DNA from: SH-MAG3 sp036374995
Lineage (GTDB): Bacteria; Gemmatimonadota; Gemmatimonadetes; Longimicrobiales; RSA9
Length of the DNA stretch: 64,000 nt
Assembly: GCA_036374995.1 (NCBI GenBank)
Contig: DASUSS010000101.1
Span: 23,936 to 87,935 of the forward strand
Direction: 5' to 3'
Part shown: in pieces, positions 42,250 through 50,721 of the stretch
Numbering within the stretch: the stretch's first letter is position 1
How the letters are laid out: each line of letters begins with the position of its first letter
The notes under the pieces: model-generated
Database searches by the model: none
Told to the model about the DNA's origin: nothing
The model's input: the letters and a program-made list of their open reading frames with translations, nothing else
Program-made: the position numbers and the translations under genes

Positions 42250-44565
42250 CTACTGGAATTGGACGTCGGTATCGCCTGTGAGCTGGGCGAGCGCGTCGCG
42301 TGCGCGGTCGACGTGGGGCTGGAGGTGCGGATCGGCATCCTTCCAGAGGCGGACGACGTGCGCGTATGCCTCGGCCGCGCCCGCATTGTCGCCGCTCGCC
42401 TCGAGCGTCTCGGCGAGGGCAAGCCAGGCGGGCACGGTGAACGTGGTACCGATGACCATCTGTGCGCGCAGCCGACGGATCCCCTCCGCGCGTGTGTCAG
42501 TACGGCGGGCGAGTGCAGCGGCATGCACGAACAGCGTTCCGGGGAACGGACGGACCGCGTTCGCGCTGTATCCCGCCTTGTGGATGGCTTCCCTCATCAA
42601 TGTCAGGGCTTCCGCCGTATCGCCGCGCACATGGAGAGTCCACGCATCCCCCGCCATACGTACCGCGGCCTGGAGCGTCGCGCCGGCCGCCGTGTCCGGA
42701 AGCGGCGGCGGGAGCTTCACGGCGTCGGCGGCGTCGGCGTCGCCATTCGCAAGGTGAAGAAACCGCCTGACGAACGGGAGCGCAGATGCGGCCATCGGCT
42801 CGCTCGGCGTCAGCAGCCTCAGCTGCGCGGCGACGGAATCGCGCGGGTAGACTCCCGACATGGCCCACAAGACGCGCACGAACGGCGCGGGCGGTCCGGG
42901 CGCTGCAGAAGACACCACGAGCGAATCCAGCAGCACGCTCGCCTCGCGGACGCGACCGAGGTCGGCGAGCGCGAACACGCGCAGGCTGAGCGCCCGGTCC
43001 GCAAGCTCCGGAGGCGCCCGCTCCGCGATCCGAATCAACTCCGCCGGATCCAGCGCGAGCTCCGTTGCATACCGTATCGACAGCATTATCTGAATCCGGG
43101 AGCCGTACCCGGCTGGGACACGCTGCTCGATGAATCGTTCGGTGACACTCCCCATCGTCATCATGAGCGAGTCGGGCGGTGCGAACGCGACGAGCGCGAG
43201 CTGTTCCCACCGCTCGGCGAGCCCCGGTGCGGCCACGGCACGATAGCGCGCGAGGAATTCGTCGAACAGTGCGCGATCGCGTGTGAAGAGCGCTTCCTCG
43301 AGGACGTGGGTCATGCCTCCCGGCGTCGGATCGAGATCGGAGGCACGGCGGAATGCATCGATGATCTCGGTCGACGGCGGTTCCAGCATCGGCCGCGCGT
43401 GATGGAGCGCATCACCGAGCATGTACCAGGCGAGCGCATCATCCGGATGTTGCCGCGTGACGGAACGCAGCGTGTCGAGCGCGGCGAAATCACCGTTCTC
43501 GTGGAGCAGCTGTGCGGCGGTGAGCGAGCGCTCCCGCTCCGGCAGGCGCGCGCTGAACCGGCTCGCCGCCTCAGCGGCACGTACGGTCGGCTCCGCACCG
43601 ATATGGAGCGCCCAGCCGTACGCTTCCGACAGCCGGAACCAGGCGAGCGCGAACGTCGAGTCCACACGCACTGCTTCCTCGAGCATCACGGTGGCGGAAT
43701 CGTAGCGCCCGGAGCGCAGATGTCGCTCGCCGCGCAGGAACGCGCGCAGCGCAACCGGCGATTCCGTCGTGAGTGCCGCGAGCCGGAGCGAGGGAACCGG
43801 CGCCTCACTGCGCCAGATCTCGCGCAGCAGCTGTACGCTCAGGCGATCGACGAGCGTGTGCAGGTCATCGACGTCGCCTCGCTCGCCGTGACTGGCCACG
43901 CGCCGGCCGTCGACCGTGTAGATCTCGCCGGTCACCTGCACGGCTTCGCGGACGGCAGCCACGGTCCCCCACAGGATGGCACCGGCGCCGAGCTCGCGCC
44001 CGATCTGGATCGCTGACTCCAGGTCGACGCTGCCATCCGCGGCACGACTCCTCCAGCCGTGCAGCACCGTGGCCGGGTCGATCGTGCGGATGCCGCCCAC
44101 CTGGTCGAGGTTCGTGGCAAGCAGGCTCACCATGCCCGTACCGAGATCCTCGACGTCCTCGCCGGACGCGATGAACGGCATGACCGCAATCACGTCCGTC
44201 CCGGGCCGCACCGGACTCTCGATCAGCCGCCGGCCGAACACCCACGCGGAACCGCCGAGCAGGAGCAGCACGACGGCCGTCACGATCCAGCGCGGCCCGC
44301 CGATCAGCCAGTGACGTACGCGCGCGAGGAGCGGGACGCCGGCTGCGGGGCGATGCGAACGCAGAAGCAAAAACGCCTCGCCCGTGATGAATCCGACGCC
44401 GGCGAGGATCGCCAGCGTGCGCAGCGTCGTCGACGACACCCCGAGGACGTCGAGGACCTGGAGCAGGAAGAAGGTCGCGCTGCCGAACACGACCGCGGCG
44501 CGTACCAGGGCGTGATCGCGGACTCGCTCCCACACGGACTGCACGCGACCCGGCCGTTCGTCCAT
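42250..44565 (-). CDS. Membrane-anchored TolB-like/TPR protein
   Basis: I chose the ATG at 44565 (771 residues). Three membrane segments at the N-terminus (AAVVFGSATFFLLQVLDVLG, LRTLAILAGVGFITGEAFLL, WIVTAVVLLLLGGSAWVFG) are followed by a TolB/FlgO-like domain (VIAVMPFIASGEDVEDLGTG, AGAILWGTVAAVREAVQVTG), then a long array of TPR-like helices from about residue 260 to the end (LRAFLRGERHLRSGRYDSAT, DDALAWYMLGDALHHARPML). The same module follows the kinase domain in the protein at 46319, so this looks like a kinase-less relative. It may be a scaffold or sensor in signalling. Confidence 0.72.
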   Translation of the reverse strand: MDERPGRVQSVWERVRDHALVRAAVVFGSATFFLLQVLDVLGVSSTTLRTLAILAGVGFITGEAFLLLRSHRPAAGVPLLARVRHWLIGGPRWIVTAVVLLLLGGSAWVFGRRLIESPVRPGTDVIAVMPFIASGEDVEDLGTGMVSLLATNLDQVGGIRTIDPATVLHGWRSRAADGSVDLESAIQIGRELGAGAILWGTVAAVREAVQVTGEIYTVDGRRVASHGERGDVDDLHTLVDRLSVQLLREIWRSEAPVPSLRLAALTTESPVALRAFLRGERHLRSGRYDSATVMLEEAVRVDSTFALAWFRLSEAYGWALHIGAEPTVRAAEAASRFSARLPERERSLTAAQLLHENGDFAALDTLRSVTRQHPDDALAWYMLGDALHHARPMLEPPSTEIIDAFRRASDLDPTPGGMTHVLEEALFTRDRALFDEFLARYRAVAAPGLAERWEQLALVAFAPPDSLMMTMGSVTERFIEQRVPAGYGSRIQIMLSIRYATELALDPAELIRIAERAPPELADRALSLRVFALADLGRVREASVLLDSLVVSSAAPGPPAPFVRVLWAMSGVYPRDSVAAQLRLLTPSEPMAASALPFVRRFLHLANGDADAADAVKLPPPLPDTAAGATLQAAVRMAGDAWTLHVRGDTAEALTLMREAIHKAGYSANAVRPFPGTLFVHAAALARRTDTRAEGIRRLRAQMVIGTTFTVPAWLALAETLEASGDNAGAAEAYAHVVRLWKDADPHLQPHVDRARDALAQLTGDTDVQFQ

Positions 44566-44685
44566 GGTGACGCTCGCGGCGATGGTTGTGCGGCGGACGG
44601 GAAAACGCCTGAAGGTAATCGACAACTTACGCCGCCGGACACCGTCCGCAAGACGATCGCTGTCACGCGTGAGTGTGCGGTGCTC

Positions 44686-45153
44686 TCAGCGTATGGCGGC
44701 GAGCGCGGCCTCGGCGATCTGCCCGTCCTGCTGCGCGGTGACACCGCTCACGCCGATCGCGCCGATCACCTGCCCATCGACCGTGACGGGCAGGCCGCCC
44801 TCCAGCGGCATCACGCCATCGACCGCGAGGATGCCGAGCCCGCCCGCCGCGACGATCTCGGCGAGCGCACGGGTCGGACGCCGGAACCCGGCCGCCGTGC
44901 GCGCCTTCGCGAGCGCGACATCCACGCTAGCCGTCTGCGTTCCATCCATGCGCACGAGGTGGATCGCGTGGCCGCCATCATCGACGATCGCGATCACGAC
45001 GTTCCAGCCGTTCGTGCGCGCGTGCGCTTCGCCGGCTGCGACCATCGCACGGGCCGCCTCCAGTGTGAGCACCGGCTTCTGTGGCAGCTGCGCGCTCGCC
45101 GGACGTGATACGCAGATGAGCATCACGACGAGCACGCCGGTGAGTATCCGCAT
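44686..45153 (-). CDS. GlcG/HbpS-family protein, exported
   Basis: This 155-residue protein has a signal peptide (ILTGVLVVMLICVSRPASAQ) and the DUF336 fold marks: LTLEAARAMVAAGEAHA, VVIAIVDDGGHAIHLVRMDG, ASVDVALAKARTAAGF, LPVTVDGQVIGAIGVSG. HbpS members bind haem and sense redox outside the cell in Streptomyces; GlcG is in glycolate operons. GGGAGGAACC before the ATG supports the start. It stands alone, so the actual ligand is unknown. The 293 bp upstream to 45447 contain nothing recognisable beyond presumed promoters. Confidence 0.85.
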   Translation of the reverse strand: MRILTGVLVVMLICVSRPASAQLPQKPVLTLEAARAMVAAGEAHARTNGWNVVIAIVDDGGHAIHLVRMDGTQTASVDVALAKARTAAGFRRPTRALAEIVAAGGLGILAVDGVMPLEGGLPVTVDGQVIGAIGVSGVTAQQDGQIAEAALAAIR

Positions 45154-45446
45154 TGGTTCCTCCCTGTTTGGCGGGCCAGATAGCCGGGCAGCCGCGGTGA
45201 GCGCGGAGCGGATCGAAGCGCAGCCGCGCTGTTCCGTTCAGCCGTGAAGGTCGTCACTATCCCGGATTGCCCCTTCCGGTGGACTTCCGCGCAGGAGGAA
45301 TGTGGCAGCGGAACCTCGCGCCCACGAGAGGGCCGAGCAGGTCGGCCCGTCAGCGAGGCGCGGCGGCCGGCCCGCAGAGAAATCCCCTTCCGAGCGCGGA
45401 GTGGGGTGCACGGGCGCGTTCAACTCACGTCGAAAGGAAGAATCTC

Positions 45447-46292
45447 ATGCCGCACCGAACCCTCGCCGCCCTCGTCCTGGGCGTTTGCATCGCGACCGAG
45501 GCCGCGGCACAGGCTCCGACTCCGGCCCCGATCCAGGCGGAGGTGTGGAAGGTAGTCGAGCAGGTCTGGCAGCTGACGGGGGACAAGCGACTCGACGACG
45601 CTCTGGCTCACTATCACGCGGAATGGCACCGCTGGGGCTACAGCGTGCCCGACCTGTGGGATCGCGACCACCTGAGCGCGTTCCTCCGGGCCAGCAACGA
45701 CGGGATCGAGACCCGCACGGAGATCCGACCCGAGCTGATCCAGCTGCACGGCGACGCCGCACTCGTCCACTACGTGGCCGCCGTGCGGGCTCACGAGCCA
45801 CAGTCGGGGACGATGGTGGAGCGGGCAATCCGGTTCAGTGACTTCCTGGTCCGTGAGGACGGGCGCTGGCAGATCATCGGGGGCTATCGCGATGACCAGT
45901 GCACGCTCTCGCCGTCGCCGTGGACATCCGACTGGGTGTGTTCGCCTCCGGTGCTCGACGTGTCCGACGGGAGTTGGCAAGAGCGGCCCATGAAACTCTC
46001 GGAGATGGAGAAGTACGTCGGTACGTACATGGCGGATGAGGAGCGGGTCGAGGTGTGGATCGAGCGAGGTCGTCTGCGGATCACGCCCGGGGAGTCGAGC
46101 AATGTGGAGCGAATCGAGCTCGTGCCCATGGGCGGTCACTCTTTCGCCCAGGGCCGCTATGAAGACGGGATGCTCAGGGAGATCCACCGTCCGGACGTGC
46201 GAGTGGTCTTCGTGGAAGAGAACGGAGCGATCCAGCGGTACGAGCTGAGGATCGGAGACGTCGTGATCGAGGTGGGGCGCCGCGTGCCGTGA
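45447..46292 (+). CDS. Exported NTF2-like protein with C-terminal beta domain
   Basis: This 281-residue protein has an ATG after AAAGGAAG and a signal peptide (TLAALVLGVCIATEAAAQ). Residues 35-160 have the texture of an NTF2/SnoaL/DUF4440 fold (VVEQVWQLTGDKRLDDALAH, HGDAALVHYVAAVRAHEP, IRFSDFLVREDGRWQIIGGY). The rest is a DUF3471-like beta domain (MEKYVGTYMADEERVEVWIE, IHRPDVRVVFVEENG). Such proteins often bind small hydrophobic ligands. No partner is obvious; it is convergent with the kinase gene. Confidence 0.7.
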   Translation: MPHRTLAALVLGVCIATEAAAQAPTPAPIQAEVWKVVEQVWQLTGDKRLDDALAHYHAEWHRWGYSVPDLWDRDHLSAFLRASNDGIETRTEIRPELIQLHGDAALVHYVAAVRAHEPQSGTMVERAIRFSDFLVREDGRWQIIGGYRDDQCTLSPSPWTSDWVCSPPVLDVSDGSWQERPMKLSEMEKYVGTYMADEERVEVWIERGRLRITPGESSNVERIELVPMGGHSFAQGRYEDGMLREIHRPDVRVVFVEENGAIQRYELRIGDVVIEVGRRVP

Positions 46293-46318
46293 ATATGCAG
46301 CGGTCGATCTGCTCCGGC

Positions 46319-48931
46319 CTAGCCGCCGGCGTCGGCTGGCAGCGCCATCTTTTCCAGCACAGCGCGGAAGCGCGGGTGTGAGCGCAGCGGATCGAAGAGC
46401 GGCTCCACGGGCAGGTATACGAGCAGACCGCTGCTCCGCTCCTCCACGGCCTGCTCGAGCAGAGCCACCGCCTCGTCCGGCTCGCCCAGCGCCAGGCGGA
46501 CAACTGCCGTATGGAAGGCGGCCGGCTGGTTCGCCGCGCGCGCGCTCAGCTGACGGAGAATGCGCACTGCCTCTTCCGGTTGGCCGGACATCGCGAACGC
46601 GTGGCCCAGAAGGCCGAGAACGGTCGGTACGTCGCCCCAGAGCGAGTGCAGCGTCCGCGCTGCGGCGAGCGCCCGATCGTAGCTGCGTGTCTGAAGATGG
46701 AGCAGGACAAGGTTCACGTGGGTGAGGCCGAATCCCGGGTCCAGGTCGCGGGTCGCCTCGAGCTGCGCCAGCGCCTCCGCGTAGCGGCGCGCGAGATAGA
46801 GGTTGTAGCCGACGCTGGCGCGAGCGTAGAGCGACAGAGGATCCAGCTCCTGGGCGCGCCGCGACGATCGCACCGCTTCATCCAGTCGTCCGCTTCCCGC
46901 CAGCAGGGCGGAGTAGCGCTGATGCGCGAGCGCGTAGCTCGGGTTCAGCGCCAGTGCCCGGCGGAAGTGCCGTTCGGCCCCGCTCCAGTCGAGCTCATGG
47001 TTGAGCAGGATGGTCGCCAATGCGGTATGCGCCTCGGCCAGGTCCCCGTCAATGGCGAGTGCTCGTTCGGCCGCGGCCCGGGCCACCTGGATGGCCTGCT
47101 CGGGTGACAGCATGCTCGCGGAAAGCATCTCGTAGCTGTCCGCCAGACCCGCCCAGGCCGGCGCGTAAAGCGGGTCGCGGTCGACCGACTGGCGGAACAG
47201 CGTCACCGCTCTCCGGAAGCTCTCCGTATCGCGCTTGTTCCAGTAGTGCCGACCCTCCAGGTAGAGCCGGTAGGCCTCGGGATCGACCGTCGCGCGCCGA
47301 GCCAGCTGTCGCCGCTCATCGCGTCGAAGCTGGACGTTCAACGCATCCGCCACTTCGGTCGCGATCTCGGACTGCACGGCAAGGACATCGCCCAGCTCGG
47401 CGTCATAGTCGTCGGACCAGAGCTGCTCCTCCGTCCGGGCATCGATTAGCTGCACGGTGATCCGCACCCGGTCGCCGTGCCTGCGGACGCTCCCCTCCAG
47501 CACGGTGCCCGCCCGGAGCTCGCGCGCGATCTCGGCGACGCCCTTCCCGGTATTGCGATACGTCATCACGGAGCTGCGTGCGATCACTCGCAGGCCCCCG
47601 AGCCGGGAGACTCGTGAGATCAGCTCCTCGGTGAGTCCGTCGGCGAAGTAATCGTCCGCCGTGTCGGGGCTGTAGTCGGCGAGTGGCAGCACGGCAACGC
47701 GACTGCGGGGCAGCGGATCCGCCTCACTCCGCAGCTCGGGTACGGGGCCCACGGCCGCCGGCATCGAGGGCCAGAGCGCGTACGCTGCGGCAGCGAGCAG
47801 GAACACGGAAGCCGCGACGGCGCCGTAGCGGACGGCGGTCCGGCGCGAGGCTGGCCCGGGCCGCAGACGCGCGGCAGTGGCAGTGGCCGGGCCGCGCAGG
47901 TCGTCGAGCAGCGCTCCGCCATCCGCATACCGCTCTTCCGGGTCCTTCGTTAGACAGCGCTCGACCACGCGCACGACCTCTTCGGGCACCTCGGGCCGGA
48001 GCTCCCGCAGCGGTCGTTGCTGGTCATGGCGGATGGCGTAGATCAGCGCCTGCTCGTTGTCGGCTCGGAAGGGGCGTGCTCCCGCGAGCATCTCGTACAG
48101 CATCACGCCCAGCGACCAGAGGTCGGTGCGGTGATCGATGCCCTCTCCCCGGGTCTGTTCCGGGCTCATGTACGCCACCGTGCCCAGCGTCGCACCCGTC
48201 CGCGTGAGCGCGTCGCCTGCCATCTTCGCCACGCCGAAGTCCAGGATCTTGACGACCCCCCGCGATTGCCCCGGGGCGGGCGGCGCAACGATCACGTTGG
48301 CCGGCTTTATGTCCCGGTGGACGATGCCCCGCGCGTGCGCCGCGGCAAGTCCCTCCGCGGTCTGCGCCGCGAGGTCCAGCGCCTCTTCGACGGGAAGCGG
48401 TCCTCGCTCGAGCCGCTGGCGGAGGGTCTCGCCCTCGTAGTACGCCATCGCAATGTAGAGGCTTCCCCCGGGGGTCCGGCCTATCTCGTAGATGGTCGCG
48501 ATGTGGGGATGATCCAGCGCGGACGCCGCCTTCGCTTCCTCGGTGAACCGCCGCTGCGCGGTCGCGTCGCCGCTCAGGTAGGGCGGCAGCAGCTTGAGCG
48601 CGACGCGGCGATCCAGGCGCGGGTCCTCGGCCAGGTAGACGACCCCCATGCCGCCAGCGGCCAGGCGGTGCAGCACCCGGTAGGGTCCGATCGCATTGTG
48701 TTCCTCCGCGTCCGTGGAGCCCACCAGCGCGGCAGCGCGCTCCGTGTCGAGCTGGCTGAGGAAGTTCCCCGCGCGGTCGTGCGCGTCCAGCAGTCGCTGG
48801 ACCTCCCGCCTGAGCTCCGGGTCGTCCGTACGGCCGGCGAGAAACGCGGCGCGCTCGGCGGTCCCCAGGGCGACCGCCTCGGCGAAGAGCGCCTCGATCT
48901 GCCCCCAGCGGTCGGGACTCGGAGGATTCAT
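46319..48931 (-). CDS. Ser/Thr protein kinase with TolB-like and TPR domains
   Basis: This 870-residue protein has a Hanks-type kinase domain at about residues 83-345: GGMGVVYLAEDP loop, Lys113 in VALKLL, HRDIKPANV (Asp207), DFG (231-233) and MSPEQ activation segment. One membrane helix follows (about 366-386). The outer part starts with a TolB/FlgO-like domain (RVAVLPLADY, GTVLEGSVRRHGDRVRITVQ), then six to eight TPR repeats to the end. The kinase is intact. It lies 78 bp downstream of a TIGR02999-type sigma gene, a linkage known in several phyla, where the kinase is thought to act on the sigma factor. Confidence 0.9.
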   Translation of the reverse strand: MNPPSPDRWGQIEALFAEAVALGTAERAAFLAGRTDDPELRREVQRLLDAHDRAGNFLSQLDTERAAALVGSTDAEEHNAIGPYRVLHRLAAGGMGVVYLAEDPRLDRRVALKLLPPYLSGDATAQRRFTEEAKAASALDHPHIATIYEIGRTPGGSLYIAMAYYEGETLRQRLERGPLPVEEALDLAAQTAEGLAAAHARGIVHRDIKPANVIVAPPAPGQSRGVVKILDFGVAKMAGDALTRTGATLGTVAYMSPEQTRGEGIDHRTDLWSLGVMLYEMLAGARPFRADNEQALIYAIRHDQQRPLRELRPEVPEEVVRVVERCLTKDPEERYADGGALLDDLRGPATATAARLRPGPASRRTAVRYGAVAASVFLLAAAAYALWPSMPAAVGPVPELRSEADPLPRSRVAVLPLADYSPDTADDYFADGLTEELISRVSRLGGLRVIARSSVMTYRNTGKGVAEIARELRAGTVLEGSVRRHGDRVRITVQLIDARTEEQLWSDDYDAELGDVLAVQSEIATEVADALNVQLRRDERRQLARRATVDPEAYRLYLEGRHYWNKRDTESFRRAVTLFRQSVDRDPLYAPAWAGLADSYEMLSASMLSPEQAIQVARAAAERALAIDGDLAEAHTALATILLNHELDWSGAERHFRRALALNPSYALAHQRYSALLAGSGRLDEAVRSSRRAQELDPLSLYARASVGYNLYLARRYAEALAQLEATRDLDPGFGLTHVNLVLLHLQTRSYDRALAAARTLHSLWGDVPTVLGLLGHAFAMSGQPEEAVRILRQLSARAANQPAAFHTAVVRLALGEPDEAVALLEQAVEERSSGLLVYLPVEPLFDPLRSHPRFRAVLEKMALPADAGG

Positions 48932-49009
48932 GGTGAGCGGGTCAAGTGGAGTCGGTCTCCTGGGCGGCGGCGCGAGAGGCAGGGGACAGGGATCCTCCTG
49001 TTCACGCCG

Positions 49010-49597
49010 CTATGATGAGTCCTCCCGACCGGCAAGAGCGTCGTACAGCCACGCCCGCGCCAGTGCCCAATCGGACTTCACCGTGCGGGCGGAGACGTCC
49101 AGGGCCTCGGCCGTCTCCTCCACGCTGAGGCCGCCAAAGAAGCGGCACTCGACCACGCGCGCATGGCGTGGATTCAGCCCGGCCAGCCGATCGAGCGCCC
49201 GGTCGAGATCGAGCAGCTCGGCCGCGAAATCGTCCACGGCGATGCGACTCTCGTCCAGACTCATCGCCTCGGCGCCGCCCCCGCGCTTCCGGGTCGCACG
49301 CCGGCGCGCGTGATCGACCAGCACCTGGCGCATCGCGCGACCGGCCGCGGCGAAAAAGTAGGCCCGTCCCCGCGCGGTCACGCGGTTGTCATCCACGAGC
49401 TTCAGATACGCCTCGTGGACCAGCGCGGTGGTCTGGAGCGTGTGGTTCCGGTGCTCACGGGCGAGCTGCCGGTGCGCGATCGCCCGCAGGTCGTCGTAGA
49501 TGAGCGGTACGAGCCGCTCGACCGCGCTCTCGCCGGTCGCACCGGCGATGGCGAGGACGTTCGTGATCTCGGTACGAAGCGGGAAGCCTGCGGTCAT
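49010..49597 (-). CDS. ECF-like sigma factor of the TIGR02999 (STK-linked) type
   Basis: This 195-residue protein starts at an ATG giving TAGFPLRTEITNVLAIAG. Diagnostic blocks are LVPLIYDDLRAIAHRQLARE, LQTTALVHEAYLKLV, GRAYFFAAAGRAMRQVLVDH and ARRRATRKRG, then region 4 FGGLSVEETAEALDVSARTV. These identify the sigma-70 ECF-like subgroup (TIGR02999) that lacks a membrane anti-sigma factor and is usually next to a Ser/Thr kinase. The kinase-TPR gene is 78 bp downstream on the same strand. Control by phosphorylation is family knowledge. Confidence 0.9.
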   Translation of the reverse strand: MTAGFPLRTEITNVLAIAGATGESAVERLVPLIYDDLRAIAHRQLAREHRNHTLQTTALVHEAYLKLVDDNRVTARGRAYFFAAAGRAMRQVLVDHARRRATRKRGGGAEAMSLDESRIAVDDFAAELLDLDRALDRLAGLNPRHARVVECRFFGGLSVEETAEALDVSARTVKSDWALARAWLYDALAGREDSS

Positions 49598-49798
49598 GGT
49601 GCGGCTCGCACTCCCGAAAAATAGACCGGCCCGGAAGGGACCGCTACGATCCCGCAGGATACGACGTCCGCCGACGCTCCGCACGGCTCGTGTCCGGGGT
49701 TCGGCTGCCCCTTCCGCCCCCGTTCCACGCAGGAGTGAGAGAACCGGCCACACTGCGGCGCGCGGTGTGGCCATCGACCCCTGCACGCAGAGTCAATC

Positions 49799-50527
49799 AT
49801 GAGAAACGCTGGCACCATGCTCACAGCCGTCGTGCTCCTCGCAACCGCCGCCTGCGAGAACGGCGCCGAACCGGTCGGGCCATCCATCACCCTCTCGCCC
49901 CATGCGTCGGCCGCACAATCCGAGCACCGGGAGCTCGGGGGGCCGTTCACCGGCGCACCGTTCTGGGCTCTGCTGGCCGACGGGTTCCTGCCGCACACCG
50001 ACGATTACGCCATCCTGCCGTTCATCCGGCAGCTTGAGGGGACCGGCTCCGAGGTCTGTGGCTTCGATGCCCCCGACCTCACGGAGCTCGTGCCGCCGGT
50101 GGCGTTCTCCTGCCCGTTGACCGTAACCGGTTTCGAGCACTGGCAGGACGGTCACTGGGATGACGGGCTGCCCTGGGACGGTCAGACACCCCGACAGGCG
50201 CATCACATGGGCCTGGGCGCAGTTCCCATCGTCTTCGTCGAGTGGGATGCGTTGCAGCACGCCCTGAGCGACGACGACAGCGACGGCGACCTCGATCTCT
50301 CCGGCCCTGCGCTACGCGCACTCGTCGACGACGGATCCGCCCTGATCGGGTACGCCGGCTCCTATCAGTCCGCCAACATCCTGGGACTGTCCGGCCCGCA
50401 GGGCTTCGGGAACGGCAAGTACACCATCACCGCACGAGGCACGCTCGAGGACGGCACTTCGTTCCGCTTGCGGATCGCAGACTCACCGGGGGTGACTCGA
50501 CGAGTGCACCTCAGCTTCGGGGAGTGA
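49799..50527 (+). CDS. Lipoprotein of unknown function
   Basis: This 242-residue protein begins MRNAGTMLTAVVLLATAAC, with lipobox at Cys19. The mature part has two cysteines (VCGFD and FSCPL) and a conserved-looking core FTGAPFWALLADGFLPHTDD, FEHWQDGHWDDGLPWDGQ, HHMGLGAVPIVFVEWDALQ. An acidic DDDSDGDLDLSG stretch could bind calcium. A GTSFRLRIADSPGVTRRVHL end resembles a beta-sandwich. The family was not recognised. It is divergent from the sigma-kinase pair and may belong to its regulon. Strong hairpins follow it. Confidence 0.65.
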   Translation: MRNAGTMLTAVVLLATAACENGAEPVGPSITLSPHASAAQSEHRELGGPFTGAPFWALLADGFLPHTDDYAILPFIRQLEGTGSEVCGFDAPDLTELVPPVAFSCPLTVTGFEHWQDGHWDDGLPWDGQTPRQAHHMGLGAVPIVFVEWDALQHALSDDDSDGDLDLSGPALRALVDDGSALIGYAGSYQSANILGLSGPQGFGNGKYTITARGTLEDGTSFRLRIADSPGVTRRVHLSFGE

Positions 50528-50567
50528 TGGCACCGAGGTTCTGCACTGCTCCGGAAGGAGGTAACGC

Positions 50568-50599
50568 AGCGCGCCGCGCTCCCCGAGCCGCGGCGCGCT
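50568..50599. terminator. Bidirectional hairpin between convergent genes
   Basis: AGCGCGCCGCG (50568-50578) pairs perfectly with CGCGGCGCGCT (50589-50599) around a 10-base loop, 41 bp after the lipoprotein stop. A second, imperfect hairpin (GCCGTC at 50672-50677 with GACGGC at 50690-50695) lies nearer the opposing ADOP stop, so each gene may have its own terminator. Confidence 0.6.
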
Positions 50600-50721
50600 C
50601 CCCGACGCACGAGCCGCCTGCTCGCGAACATCCGCGCGGGTGATGACACACCCGAGAAATCAGCCGACTGAGCCGTCGTGCTCGCACGAGACGGCGGGAT
50701 GTCAGGCCCCGGTGCACGGTA

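Noticed and set aside
42010..44016. 668-codon plus-strand frame
   Set aside because: Shadow of the TolB/TPR gene; no family features.
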